NCBI RefSeq assembly: GCF_049537125.1
Contig: NZ_JBMVQY010000006.1
Span: 39,951-103,950 of the forward strand
Origin: Limisphaera sp026417315
GTDB lineage: Bacteria; Verrucomicrobiota; Verrucomicrobiia; Limisphaerales; Limisphaeraceae
Length of the DNA: 64,000 nt
Reading direction: 5' to 3'
The notes beneath the pieces are model-generated. The model had not been told where the DNA came from. It made no database searches and was given only the letters and a program-made list of their open reading frames with translations. This document shows positions 34,811 through 43,493 of this stretch, piece by piece. The position numbers and the translations under genes were made by a program. Position 1 is the first letter of the stretch. The number at the start of each line of letters is the position of its first letter.

Positions 34811-37800
34811 CGGGAGCCGTCGGGCGTGGACGAGAAGGGCCGCTTGGCTGCGGGGCCGCCTGGGAGTGGCGCGCCGGGGGTTGCTCCGAACACCTGCTCG
34901 TACACTTCGCGAATTGCCTGCCGCCATTGGGCCAGTGCCGCGCGGAACGCCTCCGGGGTTTCGAAGCCGCACCGCACCGACACCCGCCGGTAGGGCGCCG
35001 GATCCACCGGCAGGACCGATTCGCCCTCGTAACTCCAGCGGCGCAACACACCTTCGACCCGCCGGAGCCGGCGATAGTTTTCGATGAGCCGGTCGGCGTT
35101 TGGCAGCCAGCCCGAGTCCCGCGCCCGGTACAGAGCCCGAAGGGTGTTCGGCTCACGCCAGCCCTGCTCCAGACAAAAGGCTTGGGCCACAAATTCGGCG
35201 TCCATCAGCCCTCCACGCCCCGTTTTGATGGCCAGCTCGTCCTGCCCCGGCGGGGTGCGTTCCTTTTCGATCCGCAGCCGCATCTGGTGAATTCGTTGTT
35301 TCCAATCCGGCGACCACGCCGCCAGGCCCGAGGTTGAAGCGCCTCGGCGCCGCCCGGCGGCCGTGCGCGGTCGGTCGCGCCACGGGAACCCCGCCGCTAC
35401 ATGCTCGGCTCGGAAGTTTGTCAACGCTGCCGCCATGGACTCGAACACCCGGCCCAGTTCCAAATCGCCGGCCACGGCGCGGCTGCGGCTCAGCGCCTGG
35501 ATCTCCCACAACTGGGCGCGCCGTCGATAGTAATCCTCGTGCGCCTCCAGCGTGTTCACCAGCAGGCCTTTCTCTCCGTCCGGACGCAGCCGGGCGTCCA
35601 TCGGAAAGACCAGTCCATGCTCCGTGCGCGTGCCCAGCAATTCCATCCATTCCGCCGCCCATTTCTGACAGCGCGCCAAGTTCCGGGCCGGGACCGAACT
35701 CACCAGCAACACATCCAGATCCGAACCGTAATCGATCTCGCCCCCGCCGAGCTTGCCCAGCCCGATCACGGCAAAGGGTGGCTGCGGCAGCCCGTGGCGT
35801 CGCATCACCACTTCCACGGCGTACTGCAGGCAGGCCTCGGCCAGTGCCGTGAGCTCCTCCAGGTACTGTTCCGGATCCGCCAGACCCAGGATGTCGCGCA
35901 ACCCGATCCGCATTTGCTCGGCCTGGTGGTACTTGCGCAACCAGGCCATCTGATCCGGGTCCTCCCGCCCGTGGCGCAAGTCCTGCAAAATCTCGGCAGC
36001 CGTCCGACGCCGCTTGAGCCGACCGCTGAGGACCTGGTCTTCGACCAGATCAGGGGTGCGAATGGCCGCCTCGGCCAGGAACTCCGACCGGTCGAACAGC
36101 AGCAGCAACAAATCGAACAGTGTGGGGTTGCTGTGCCAGGTCTCGTACAACGTCGCCCGCGCCCCGTAGGCCTGCACGTAACTGTCCAGACGCGTGAGAA
36201 CCCGGTCCGGGTCGGACAACACCGGCAGCTCGGCCAGCAACTGCGTCTGGGCCGAACCTGCTCTCACCATCTGCCCGGTGCCTCCGGGACAACGCTGCAA
36301 AAACCGTTCCACCAGCCGCAGGGCCAGCTCCGAGGTCCGGGCCGAGACATGCACAAACCCCGGTCCCTCCACGAACTCCTGCAAACGACGTACGGCTTGT
36401 GCGGGATCGCGGAAACCGTGTCCGGCCAGCAACGCCTGCCATTCTGATTCCCTGCCGCGGAACCGATCGGGAAACGGCGGGCGGGCCTGGGGGCGGACCT
36501 GCGCGGGGCCAAACAACCGATCATAGGCCTCCCGCACCAGCGCCGTGTGCCGTTCATAGGCGGCCATGAACTCACGGGCGTCGCCGAACCCCATCAGCCG
36601 CGCCAGCCGCTTCAAATCCTCCGCCCGGTCCGGCAGCAAATGCGTCTGCTGATGCGCTTCCATTTGGAGCCGGTGCTCCACCTGTCGCAGGAACCGGTAG
36701 GCTTCGGCCAGACTGCGCGCCGTGGCCGGTGGCAGCAGCTCGTATTGCGCCAGTTTTTCCAGTGCCGGCAGCGTCCTGGACTGTTGGAGAAACGGCTGGC
36801 GTCCCCCGTGCAAGAGTTGAAGGACCTGCACGAGGAATTCGATTTCCCGGATCCCGCCACGCCCCAGTTTCACATGGCGGTGCAACTCCTCCGGCTTGAG
36901 GACCTCGGACTCGATGCGCAGCTTCAGCGCCGCCACTTCCTCCAGCACCGCGGGGCTGATCGAGCGCGGATACCGAAAGGGCTGCACCGTTTCCAAAAAG
37001 TCCGCGGCCAGCTCGGGATCGCCCGCCACGCGGCGCGCCTTGATCAGCATCATCCGTTCCCAGGTCTGGCCCCACTGGGCGTAGTAGTTTTCGTAACTGC
37101 TCAGGGAACGGGCCAGCGGGCCCGCCTCGCCCTCCGGGCGGAGTCGCATGTCCACCCGGTACAGGTCCCCCTCGGGGGTCAGCCGCGTCACTTCGGCAAT
37201 GAAAAGTTCTGCCAGCCGGTTGAAGAACTGGTGAGCATTCAGGCGCGGGGTCGGCGGGCGCGGGCCTTTGGGAGGCTGGGCGTAGACCCAACCCTCTCCG
37301 CTGTAAACAAACAGCAGGTCCACGTCCGAAGAATAATTCAGCTCCCGCCCGCCGAGTTTTCCCATGCCCAGCAGGCACGCGGTGGCCGGTCGCCAGCGGC
37401 CGTCGGGATCCTGTTGGTACGGGACTCCATACCGCTGCACGGCCTCCTGCCAGCATCGCTCCCACACCGTGCTCAGACAGGCATCGGCCAGGTCGGACAA
37501 TTCCTCGATCACCTCCTCCAGCGGAGCCAGCCCGGCCAGGTCGCGCGTCGCAATGCGGAGCTGTTCTTTGCGTTTGAAGCGGCGCACCTCGCCCAGGGCA
37601 CCCGCCAGATCCGGGGGCGCCGAGGCCAGGCGTTTCCGCAACTCCGTTTCCAGGCCCTGGCGTCGACGCGGGTGCCGTAACGCCTCCAGTGTCAGATCCG
37701 CCAACCAGTCGGGGTGTTGCTGCAACCATGCCGGCAACACCTGAGATCCGGAAAGCAGGGCGCTCCAGACGCGGGCTTGTTCCGGCCCGGCCTGCAGGAG

Positions 37801-37905
37801 CCATTCCCGCGCCGGTCCCTCGCAGAGCTGTTCCCAGTGCCGTCGAGCCCGTGCCGGATCGGCACACGTGCGAAATGCCGCAGCCCAGATCGCAGGGATT
37901 CTCAT
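34807..37905 (-). CDS. glnE: Bifunctional glutamine synthetase adenylyltransferase/deadenylase
   Basis: Controls glutamine synthetase by adding or removing AMP in response to PII signalling. 1032 residues with two nucleotidyltransferase domains: the N-terminal copy has GMGKLGGRELNYSSDVDLLFVY, the C-terminal copy GLGKLGGGEIDYGSDLDVLLV, each with the Asp-x-Asp metal site. GRGGIREIEFLVQ and TGRGGLMDAEFVAQ are the paired linker motifs. The start at 37905 was chosen because the upstream gene's TGA overlaps it (ATGA) and homology begins there. Convergent with dxs, with a 4-base overlap of the stops. Regulation of nitrogen assimilation is known for the family. Confidence 0.95.
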   Translation of the reverse strand: MRIPAIWAAAFRTCADPARARRHWEQLCEGPAREWLLQAGPEQARVWSALLSGSQVLPAWLQQHPDWLADLTLEALRHPRRRQGLETELRKRLASAPPDLAGALGEVRRFKRKEQLRIATRDLAGLAPLEEVIEELSDLADACLSTVWERCWQEAVQRYGVPYQQDPDGRWRPATACLLGMGKLGGRELNYSSDVDLLFVYSGEGWVYAQPPKGPRPPTPRLNAHQFFNRLAELFIAEVTRLTPEGDLYRVDMRLRPEGEAGPLARSLSSYENYYAQWGQTWERMMLIKARRVAGDPELAADFLETVQPFRYPRSISPAVLEEVAALKLRIESEVLKPEELHRHVKLGRGGIREIEFLVQVLQLLHGGRQPFLQQSRTLPALEKLAQYELLPPATARSLAEAYRFLRQVEHRLQMEAHQQTHLLPDRAEDLKRLARLMGFGDAREFMAAYERHTALVREAYDRLFGPAQVRPQARPPFPDRFRGRESEWQALLAGHGFRDPAQAVRRLQEFVEGPGFVHVSARTSELALRLVERFLQRCPGGTGQMVRAGSAQTQLLAELPVLSDPDRVLTRLDSYVQAYGARATLYETWHSNPTLFDLLLLLFDRSEFLAEAAIRTPDLVEDQVLSGRLKRRRTAAEILQDLRHGREDPDQMAWLRKYHQAEQMRIGLRDILGLADPEQYLEELTALAEACLQYAVEVVMRRHGLPQPPFAVIGLGKLGGGEIDYGSDLDVLLVSSVPARNLARCQKWAAEWMELLGTRTEHGLVFPMDARLRPDGEKGLLVNTLEAHEDYYRRRAQLWEIQALSRSRAVAGDLELGRVFESMAAALTNFRAEHVAAGFPWRDRPRTAAGRRRGASTSGLAAWSPDWKQRIHQMRLRIEKERTPPGQDELAIKTGRGGLMDAEFVAQAFCLEQGWREPNTLRALYRARDSGWLPNADRLIENYRRLRRVEGVLRRWSYEGESVLPVDPAPYRRVSVRCGFETPEAFRAALAQWRQAIREVYEQVFGATPGAPLPGGPAAKRPFSSTPDGSR

Positions 37906-38909
37906 GATGCAGTGCTCCCGGGTGCGGGGGATATGACCTCGACCCGTACCTCCTGGGTTGTGCGCGCACTGGGCGGCCGCAGCGAGGTGAAACAGCCCCG
38001 CCAAAACCCGGCTCCATACACGCAGTGCGCCAGCACGACCAGCGCGGTGGCCCGCCACACCCGCCGCCACGGATGCCGGCGCCACAAGCTCAGCGCATGG
38101 AAGGCCAACAGGCTGCCATACGCGCCCAGCGGCAACGCGGCCACGCGCCACCCGCCTGCCCAGCTTGCCGGCCAAAACGGCCCGCTCAGAACCAGCGCGG
38201 CCACATAGGCCACAAACAGGGGCGGCACAAAGTTCAGCAGGGAACCCCGGGTGGGCAGCCGACGGAATTGTTCGGCACGGCCGCGGCCGTACGTCCACAA
38301 CATGCGGACGAACTTCCACAGGTCGGGCCGGGGCCGCCGATGGACCACAAACGCCGGATCATAGCGCAACCGGCCGCCGCGCCGCAGAATCGCGTCCAGC
38401 AGTGCGTTTTCTTCGTTGGGATAGAGCGTCTCGTCGAATCCTCCCAGCTCGAGAAGCGTTTTCCGGCGTGCCACGAGGTTGCAGAGGATGAGGGTCTTCT
38501 CGGTGGTGTCCCGTGCCGGTCCCACGGGCGTGTAACGGGCCCGACTGGGACCGAACGCCAGCCAACTGCTGAGCACCAGGGCAAATACCTGCTCCTGCTC
38601 CGGGGCGTCGGCCGGACAGAGATTGGGCCCGCCCAGCACCTCCAAACGTTCGTCCTGAAACGCCGCAGCCGCGCGGCGCAGGTTGGCCGGGTCCGGAATC
38701 GAATCGTCGTCCAAAAAATACACGAGCTCACCCCGCGCCAGGCGCAATGCCGCGTTGCGTTGGACCGAAGGCTGGCGGCCGCGCGCCAGGAGCACCTCCA
38801 GCAGCTCACGGGGATAGTCCAATTGCTGCGCCGCCCGGAGCGATTGCACCTCCGTCTGCTCCGGGCGGGCCGCAATAATGATCGAGATCGTGGGCAACCT
38901 CGCGCTCAC
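37902..38909 (-). CDS. Family 2 glycosyltransferase with C-terminal membrane helices
   Basis: 335-residue GT-A glycosyltransferase: TISIIIAARPEQTEVQSL at the N-terminus, SVQRNAALRLARGELVYFLDDDSIPD with the metal-binding DDD, and PNEENALLDAILRRGGRLRYDP as the acceptor region. About three membrane helices follow (VPPLFVAYVAALVLSG, VAALPLGAYGSLLAFHAL, ATALVVLAHCVYG). Predicted to add a sugar at the cytoplasmic face of the membrane; substrate unknown. Start GTG at 38909, with a strong hairpin immediately upstream and no Shine-Dalgarno. Its stop overlaps the glnE ATG, an odd pairing that may only reflect packing. Confidence 0.85.
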   Translation of the reverse strand: MSARLPTISIIIAARPEQTEVQSLRAAQQLDYPRELLEVLLARGRQPSVQRNAALRLARGELVYFLDDDSIPDPANLRRAAAAFQDERLEVLGGPNLCPADAPEQEQVFALVLSSWLAFGPSRARYTPVGPARDTTEKTLILCNLVARRKTLLELGGFDETLYPNEENALLDAILRRGGRLRYDPAFVVHRRPRPDLWKFVRMLWTYGRGRAEQFRRLPTRGSLLNFVPPLFVAYVAALVLSGPFWPASWAGGWRVAALPLGAYGSLLAFHALSLWRRHPWRRVWRATALVVLAHCVYGAGFWRGCFTSLRPPSARTTQEVRVEVISPAPGSTAS

Positions 38910-38910
38910 G

Positions 38911-38943
38911 CCCTTGCAAGCCTAAAAGTCGGGCTCGCAAGGG
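38911..38943 (-). promoter_or_regulatory. Hairpin abutting the GT2 start codon
   Basis: Arms CCCTTGC (38911-38917) and GCAAGGG (38937-38943) pair perfectly. Inside them AGCC pairs with GGCT after one mismatch, leaving a 9-base loop. In the mRNA the helix ends one base before the GTG start, so it could hide or present the start, or mark a 5' end. Confidence 0.4.
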
Positions 38944-39240
38944 CAAGGCACAATGCGGACAACAATGCCACGAACGACAGGATCGGGCGAGTGATGCACC
39001 CGACGGGTCCGCTGCGATCGCCGCGGATTTACGCCCCGCGCCTTCCCGCGGGCAGAGGGGTCTCCCTGCAAGACCGCCGCCGGCGCCCGGCGTGCGGCCG
39101 TGCGGCTCCCGACTTCTGGCGCGGGGAAATGGTGCGGTTCGGGGGAAAGCTCGGCGGCCTTCCCATCGGGCACGACCTTTGCGACAGCCCAAGCCCCCGG
39201 ACGCCGATCCGGTCCGAGGGCCGCCAGCGTTCCAGACAAC

Positions 39241-39276
39241 AAAAAGGCCGGTCGCCGTTCGTGCCGGCAACCGGCC
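39241..39276 (-). terminator. Rho-independent terminator of sodA
   Basis: On the minus strand a 12-bp stem GGCCGGTTGCCG / CGGCGACCGGCC (one T-G wobble), loop GCACGAA, then TTTTTG. It lies about 31 bases past the sodA stop. Confidence 0.85.
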
Positions 39277-39307
39277 CCGCCGTTCCGTGGCAGCGGAGGA
39301 ACAGGCT

Positions 39308-39934
39308 TCAGCGAGCCGCCGCGTAGCGGCGCTCCACCTCCCTCCAGTTGACCACGTTCCAAAAGGCCTTGAGGTAGTCCCCCCGCCGATTCTGGTACTT
39401 GAGGTAGTAGGCGTGCTCCCAGACGTCCACGCCCAGAATCGGTGTGCCTTCGCAGCCGGCGATCGCGCGGCCCATCAACGGATTGTCCTGGTTTGCGGTC
39501 GACACGATTTCCAGCCGGCCCCCGTTCACCACCAGCCAGGCCCAGCCGCTGCCGAAGCGCCCCAGTCCGGCGGCCTCGAATTTGGCCTTGAATTCGTCGA
39601 AGCTTCCGAACGTGGTCTGGATGGCCTGCGCCAGCTGGCCACCGGGGGCACCGCCGGCGTTGGGCGCCATGATCTGCCAGAAGAAGGTGTGATTCCAGTG
39701 GCCACCTCCGTTGTTCCGCACGGCGGTCCGGATGTTTTCCGGGACGGCATTCAGATCTTTGAGGAGGGCTTCCAACGACTTTGCCTGGAGATCCGGATGC
39801 CCCTCCAGCGCCTTGTTCAGATTGTCCACGTAAGCCTTGTGATGCCGGCCGTGATGGATCTCCATCGTCTGCCGGTCGATGTGCGGTTCCAGTGCATCTG
39901 CCGGATAGGGCAGGGGAGGAAGTTCGTGTGCCAT
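39308..39934 (-). CDS. sodA: Superoxide dismutase, manganese type
   Basis: Cytoplasmic dismutation of superoxide. 208 residues, full length. Metal ligands are His in MEIHHGRHH, His in GGGHWNHTFFW, and Asp and His in DVWEHAYYLKYQ. The pattern NNGGGHWNHTFFW with STANQDNPL (Gln-Asp) matches the manganese rather than the iron group by the usual family rules; metal use still needs assay. ATG at 39934 is preceded by GGAG nine bases upstream, one of the few good Shine-Dalgarno sites in the window. A strong terminator follows, so it is monocistronic. Confidence 0.95.
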   Translation of the reverse strand: MAHELPPLPYPADALEPHIDRQTMEIHHGRHHKAYVDNLNKALEGHPDLQAKSLEALLKDLNAVPENIRTAVRNNGGGHWNHTFFWQIMAPNAGGAPGGQLAQAIQTTFGSFDEFKAKFEAAGLGRFGSGWAWLVVNGGRLEIVSTANQDNPLMGRAIAGCEGTPILGVDVWEHAYYLKYQNRRGDYLKAFWNVVNWREVERRYAAAR

Positions 39935-40238
39935 GGTCTTCGTTCTCCGCTACGATGTTCTGTCTTTACGGTTCAACGTCTCGGGCCCTTGCCCTGGACC
40001 GCGCGTCGACTGCGCGCACCGCGCGTCCACCCAACCGCAAGGGTCCACTTAAAAAAGCACGCTCCGATCTCGAGTCAAGTGGCCGGCGACAGAAGGCTTC
40101 AGCCGTGGAACTTTCAGGTTTTGGTCAACCTTGAACGCTCGGCGGAGTGTCGGGTTTTTCCCGGCACGAGAAAGCCAAGGGAAAAGGGCGCTCCCCTGGG
40201 GTTCCCGACTCCACGGTCAAACGCGGCAACGCGCTGAT
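39935..40238. other. Intergenic region with repeat copy 3
   Basis: 304 bases between hisH and sodA, both on the minus strand. Contains the third member of the degenerate repeat (40110-40212) and a run of GCGCG-rich words at 39998-40027. No gene or clear promoter for sodA. Confidence 0.5.
40110..40212 (+). repeat. Degenerate ~140-bp intergenic repeat, copy 3 (partial)
   Basis: Shares CTTTCAGGTTTTGG with copy 2 (ATTTCTGGTTTTGG) and CGAGAAAGCC (40167-40176) exactly with copy 1, followed by GGGAAA-type and CCCCTGGGG-type blocks in the same order. It diverges after about 40206. Confidence 0.55.
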
Positions 40239-40862
40239 TCAGGCTGCCTCCGCCAAATCCACAAAATTGCGCAACAGACGCAGACCCACGCGCTGGCTCT
40301 TTTCCGGATGAAACTGCGTGGCAAACACGTTGCCCGCCCAGATCGAGGAGGCAAAGGGCTCTCCGTACACCGTGCGCGTGGCGACAATCTCCTCCGATTC
40401 CGGCCGGGGAAAGAAACTGTGGACAAAGTACACATGGCAGCCGGACGGAATGCCCCGATACAGCGGACAGTCAGGACGGAGAATCTCGATCTGGTTCCAG
40501 CCAATCTGGGGGATTTTCAGGCCCGGCTGTTCCCGAAACCGGACGACGCGTCCCCGGAACAACCCGAGCCCGGCGGCGCAGCTGTTGAACTCTTCGCTGC
40601 GCTCGAACAGGGCCTGGTAACCCACGCAAATGCCCAGAAACGGCCGACCCCCGGCAATGAACTGTCGGAGGGCTTCCAGCAGCTCCTGCCGCTGCAGCGC
40701 CTGCATGCAGTCGTCGAACGCCCCGACCCCGGGCAGGACGGCCGCGCGGGCCGCCGCAAGCTCTTCGGGCCGCCGCACCACCTGCACCTCCGCTCCCACG
40801 TAGCGGAGGGCCTTCCAGACGCTGCGCAGGTTCCCACTGCCGTAATCCACCAGTGCAATCAC
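40239..40862 (-). CDS. hisH: Imidazole glycerol phosphate synthase glutaminase subunit
   Basis: Class I glutamine amidotransferase that feeds ammonia to HisF in histidine biosynthesis. 207 residues. Seen are the start IALVDYGSGNLRSV, the oxyanion strand LPGVGAFDDCM, the nucleophile C79 in LGICVGYQALFE (usual form GICLGMQ), and H185/E187 in ATQFHPEKSQ. Catalytic triad complete. No other his gene lies in the window, so it is not in a his operon here. Start GTG at 40862, seven bases downstream of a TAGCTT -10 box, so probably leaderless. A HisH-like role in a sugar pathway is possible but less likely. Confidence 0.92.
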   Translation of the reverse strand: MIALVDYGSGNLRSVWKALRYVGAEVQVVRRPEELAAARAAVLPGVGAFDDCMQALQRQELLEALRQFIAGGRPFLGICVGYQALFERSEEFNSCAAGLGLFRGRVVRFREQPGLKIPQIGWNQIEILRPDCPLYRGIPSGCHVYFVHSFFPRPESEEIVATRTVYGEPFASSIWAGNVFATQFHPEKSQRVGLRLLRNFVDLAEAA

Positions 40863-40869
40863 GGGGGCG

Positions 40870-40899
40870 AAGCTAGAAACTTTGGCGGGATCAGCTCAA
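40870..40899 (-). promoter_or_regulatory. Leaderless-type promoter of hisH
   Basis: Minus strand: TTGAGC (40899-40894), 18 bases, TAGCTT (40875-40870), 7 bases to the GTG. Predicted transcription start coincides with the start codon. Confidence 0.45.
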
Positions 40900-41016
40900 G
40901 GCGGGACTGGACCGGCCGGGGGGTTGCCGTAGAAATGTCAGCGAATCGCAGCAGGAAAATCGGGCCTGGCCATGGAGGCTTCCCCGTTCGGCTGCTTTTC
41001 AGCCCCAAAAGCGTCA

Positions 41017-41046
41017 TTGGACAACCTCCCCTTCGTGAGCCATATT
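41017..41046 (+). promoter_or_regulatory. Leaderless-type promoter of the DEAD-box gene
   Basis: TTGGAC (41017-41022), 18 bases, CATATT (41041-41046), 7 bases to the ATG at 41054. No room for a ribosome-binding site. Confidence 0.45.
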
Positions 41047-41053
41047 GAAAGCC

Positions 41054-42289
41054 ATGTCGTTTGCGAAACTGGGGCTGAGTCCGGCCCTCCTCAAAGGAGT
41101 GGCCGCCATGGGCTATGCTCAGCCGACGCCCATCCAACTGCGCGCCATTCCTCTGATCCTGGCCGGCCGCGACCTCATCGGCAGCGCACAAACCGGCACC
41201 GGCAAGACTGCGGCGTTCGGCCTCCCGTTGCTCCAGCTTTTGGACCGGCACGGCCCCGGGCCGCGTCTCTTGGTGCTGGAGCCCACGCGCGAGCTGGCCG
41301 CCCAGGTGGAGACGGCCCTCCACGATTATGCCCGGTTCACCGATCTCCGCATCGGCGTGGTCTACGGGGGCGTCGGTTACGGGCGCCAGCTGGACACGTT
41401 GCGGCGCGGGGTGGACGTCCTCGTGGCCACTCCGGGGCGATTGCTGGACCACATGGAACGGGGATCTTGTCGATTGGACCGCGTCCGCCACGTGGTCCTC
41501 GACGAAGCGGATCGCATGCTGGACATGGGATTCCTGCCGGACGTGAAAGAGATCCTTCAGCAGTGCCCGCAACCGCGGCAGACCCTGCTTTTTTCGGCCA
41601 CCATCCCGCCTGCCATCGAAACGCTGATTCGCTGGGCCATGCGCGATCCGGAGACCGTGCAAGTGGGCGTCCGACGTTCACCGGCGGACACCGTCCGCCA
41701 TGTGTTGTACCCGGTGGCCGAGTCGCAAAAGGAGGCCCTGCTGCTCGCCTTGTTGGAGCGGGTTCACTACGAGTCCGTCATCGTTTTTTGCCGGACCAAA
41801 CAGGGAGCCGACCGTGTGGCCCATCTGCTGCGCCAGCACAACCATGCGGTGGCGGTCCTGCATTCGAACCGCACGCAAGCGGAACGCGAGCAGGCCCTTC
41901 GCGGCTTCCGCGACGGTCGCTACGAGGTGTTGGTGGCCACCGACATCGCCAGCCGAGGGCTGGACATCGCGGACGTCAGTCACGTCATCAACTTCGATGT
42001 GCCGCTTCACCCGGAGGATTACGTCCACCGAATTGGCCGTACGGGCCGGGCCGAAGCCCGGGGCGAGGCCTTCACGCTGATGACCGCCCAGGAGGCTCGT
42101 TACATCCGGGCTATTGAACACTTCATCGCCCGTCGCATTCCTCAGGAACAGCTCGAGGGATTCAGCTACCGTTACACCACCCTGTTGGATCCTTCGCAGG
42201 CCAATGGCCAGTCCCGGTACACCGGCGGTGTCAGGGGCGGCCGGATTCGCGGGGGGTATCATTTCTCGCCGGGACGGCGCCGGCGTTGA
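41054..42289 (+). CDS. DEAD-box ATP-dependent RNA helicase (RhlE-like)
   Basis: RNA helicase for ribosome assembly or mRNA turnover. 411 residues with all core motifs: Q motif (GYAQPTPIQLRAIP), motif I AQTGTGKT, PTRELAAQV, TPGRLLDHM, DEAD in VLDEADRMLDMGF, SAT in LLFSATIPP, ATDIASRGLDI, and HRIGRTGR. The basic, glycine/arginine-rich tail (GGVRGGRIRGGYHFSPGRRRR) is typical of RhlE-type proteins. ATG at 41054; a TTG three codons upstream is less likely because it would sit inside the -10 box. Confidence 0.93.
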   Translation: MSFAKLGLSPALLKGVAAMGYAQPTPIQLRAIPLILAGRDLIGSAQTGTGKTAAFGLPLLQLLDRHGPGPRLLVLEPTRELAAQVETALHDYARFTDLRIGVVYGGVGYGRQLDTLRRGVDVLVATPGRLLDHMERGSCRLDRVRHVVLDEADRMLDMGFLPDVKEILQQCPQPRQTLLFSATIPPAIETLIRWAMRDPETVQVGVRRSPADTVRHVLYPVAESQKEALLLALLERVHYESVIVFCRTKQGADRVAHLLRQHNHAVAVLHSNRTQAEREQALRGFRDGRYEVLVATDIASRGLDIADVSHVINFDVPLHPEDYVHRIGRTGRAEARGEAFTLMTAQEARYIRAIEHFIARRIPQEQLEGFSYRYTTLLDPSQANGQSRYTGGVRGGRIRGGYHFSPGRRRR

Positions 42290-42468
42290 TCTTCGCAGCG
42301 GGGCAGCCGTCTTGCAGCCCGGCCCCCGGGCGGGTGCGGCATCTCGGCCCCTTGGTGATGGGGGTTCCGCCAAACCGGCGTTGTCCATGCGGCCCGGACT
42401 CGCCTGGCGCCGGTTGGGCTGCGCGAAAAACTTTTACTTCCGCGGCCGGGGCCGATCAATTTAAGCGC

Positions 42469-43239
42469 ATGAAGGCTGTGATTCTGGCCGCCGGCCGTGG
42501 CACGCGCATGCGGGATCTGACGCAGGCTTTGCCCAAGCCCATGCTCCGTGTCCAGGGTCGGCCGATCTTGGAACACATCGTCGAAGGACTCGTCAGCGCG
42601 GGAATTCGGGACCTGTTCATCGTCACGGGATTCCGCGCCGAGGTGATCGAATCTCATTTTGCCGATGGACAGCGCTGGGGTGCCCGCATCGTCTTCGGTC
42701 GGCAAACGGTGCAAAACGGCACGGGTCGGGCCGCCGAACCCGCGCGCCCGTTCATCGGAGACTCTCCTTTTTTGCTCACCTACGGCGACATCCTGGTTCG
42801 CCCGCAAACCTATCAGGACGTCGTCGCCCGGTTTCAAAGTCACTCCTGCGACGGCGTCGTGACCGTCACGCGGGGAGAGGATGTTCGACAGGGTGGCCTG
42901 GCCCTGTTCGACGGTGCCTTCCGTTTGCACCGCATTGTGGAAAAGCCGTCGGCCACCGAACTCGAAGCCTTGCAACGCGATGGGTGGCTGCGCCCCGGAC
43001 AGCCCGTCTGGTACAACGCCGGCATCTATGCATTTCGACCGGTCGTGTTCGAGTTCATGGCGCGTCTGGAACTATCGCCGCGCGGCGAATATGAACTGAC
43101 GGACGCGGTCAACGCCATGGCACGAGCCGGACACAGCCTGTTGGGTTTGGAGATTCAGGGGCGTTGGGTGGACGTGCGGGATCCGGAGGTCCTGGCCCGC
43201 TTGGAGGCCGAATCGGCCGCGCAATCTCCGGCAACCTGA
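42469..43239 (+). CDS. Sugar-phosphate nucleotidyltransferase
   Basis: 256-residue nucleotidyltransferase that activates a sugar 1-phosphate with NTP. N-terminal signature MKAVILAAGRGTRMRDLT...LPKPMLRVQGRPILEH with the phosphate-binding loop and catalytic Lys; LLTYGDILV carries the metal-binding Asp; VEKPS and NAGIYAF are further family motifs; GRWVDVRDPE closes the core. It could be RmlA- or GlmU/ManC-like. No left-handed beta-helix domain is present, so it is not bifunctional GlmU. Likely feeds cell-wall or exopolysaccharide precursors. Confidence 0.88.
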   Translation: MKAVILAAGRGTRMRDLTQALPKPMLRVQGRPILEHIVEGLVSAGIRDLFIVTGFRAEVIESHFADGQRWGARIVFGRQTVQNGTGRAAEPARPFIGDSPFLLTYGDILVRPQTYQDVVARFQSHSCDGVVTVTRGEDVRQGGLALFDGAFRLHRIVEKPSATELEALQRDGWLRPGQPVWYNAGIYAFRPVVFEFMARLELSPRGEYELTDAVNAMARAGHSLLGLEIQGRWVDVRDPEVLARLEAESAAQSPAT

Positions 43240-43493
43240 GCGGCTGCCGCGAGGGCTTCCCGGCGCACACTCGGCGGGCCCCCAGCGGAAAGTTCGTCCC
43301 CGCGCATGATTGCCGAGTCTCCCGGTCTGGCGGGTACCGGTCCGGCATTGGGCACTCGAAGGTGCCTCGCAGGGGGGAGGAGCGCTTCAGTTGCCTCAAG
43401 CCCGGCGGGCCGGCGCCGGATCTCGTCCCTCACCGGGGCATCGACTCTTCGGGGACCGCAGAAACCACCGGGGGATCGGCCGGCCCCTTCCGC

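Larger units (their letters stand above)
38910..39307. other. Intergenic region with GT2 leader hairpin and sodA terminator
   Basis: 398 bases between two minus-strand genes. No gene. Contains a hairpin (38911-38943) next to the GT2 start codon and the rho-independent terminator of sodA (39241-39276). Confidence 0.6.
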
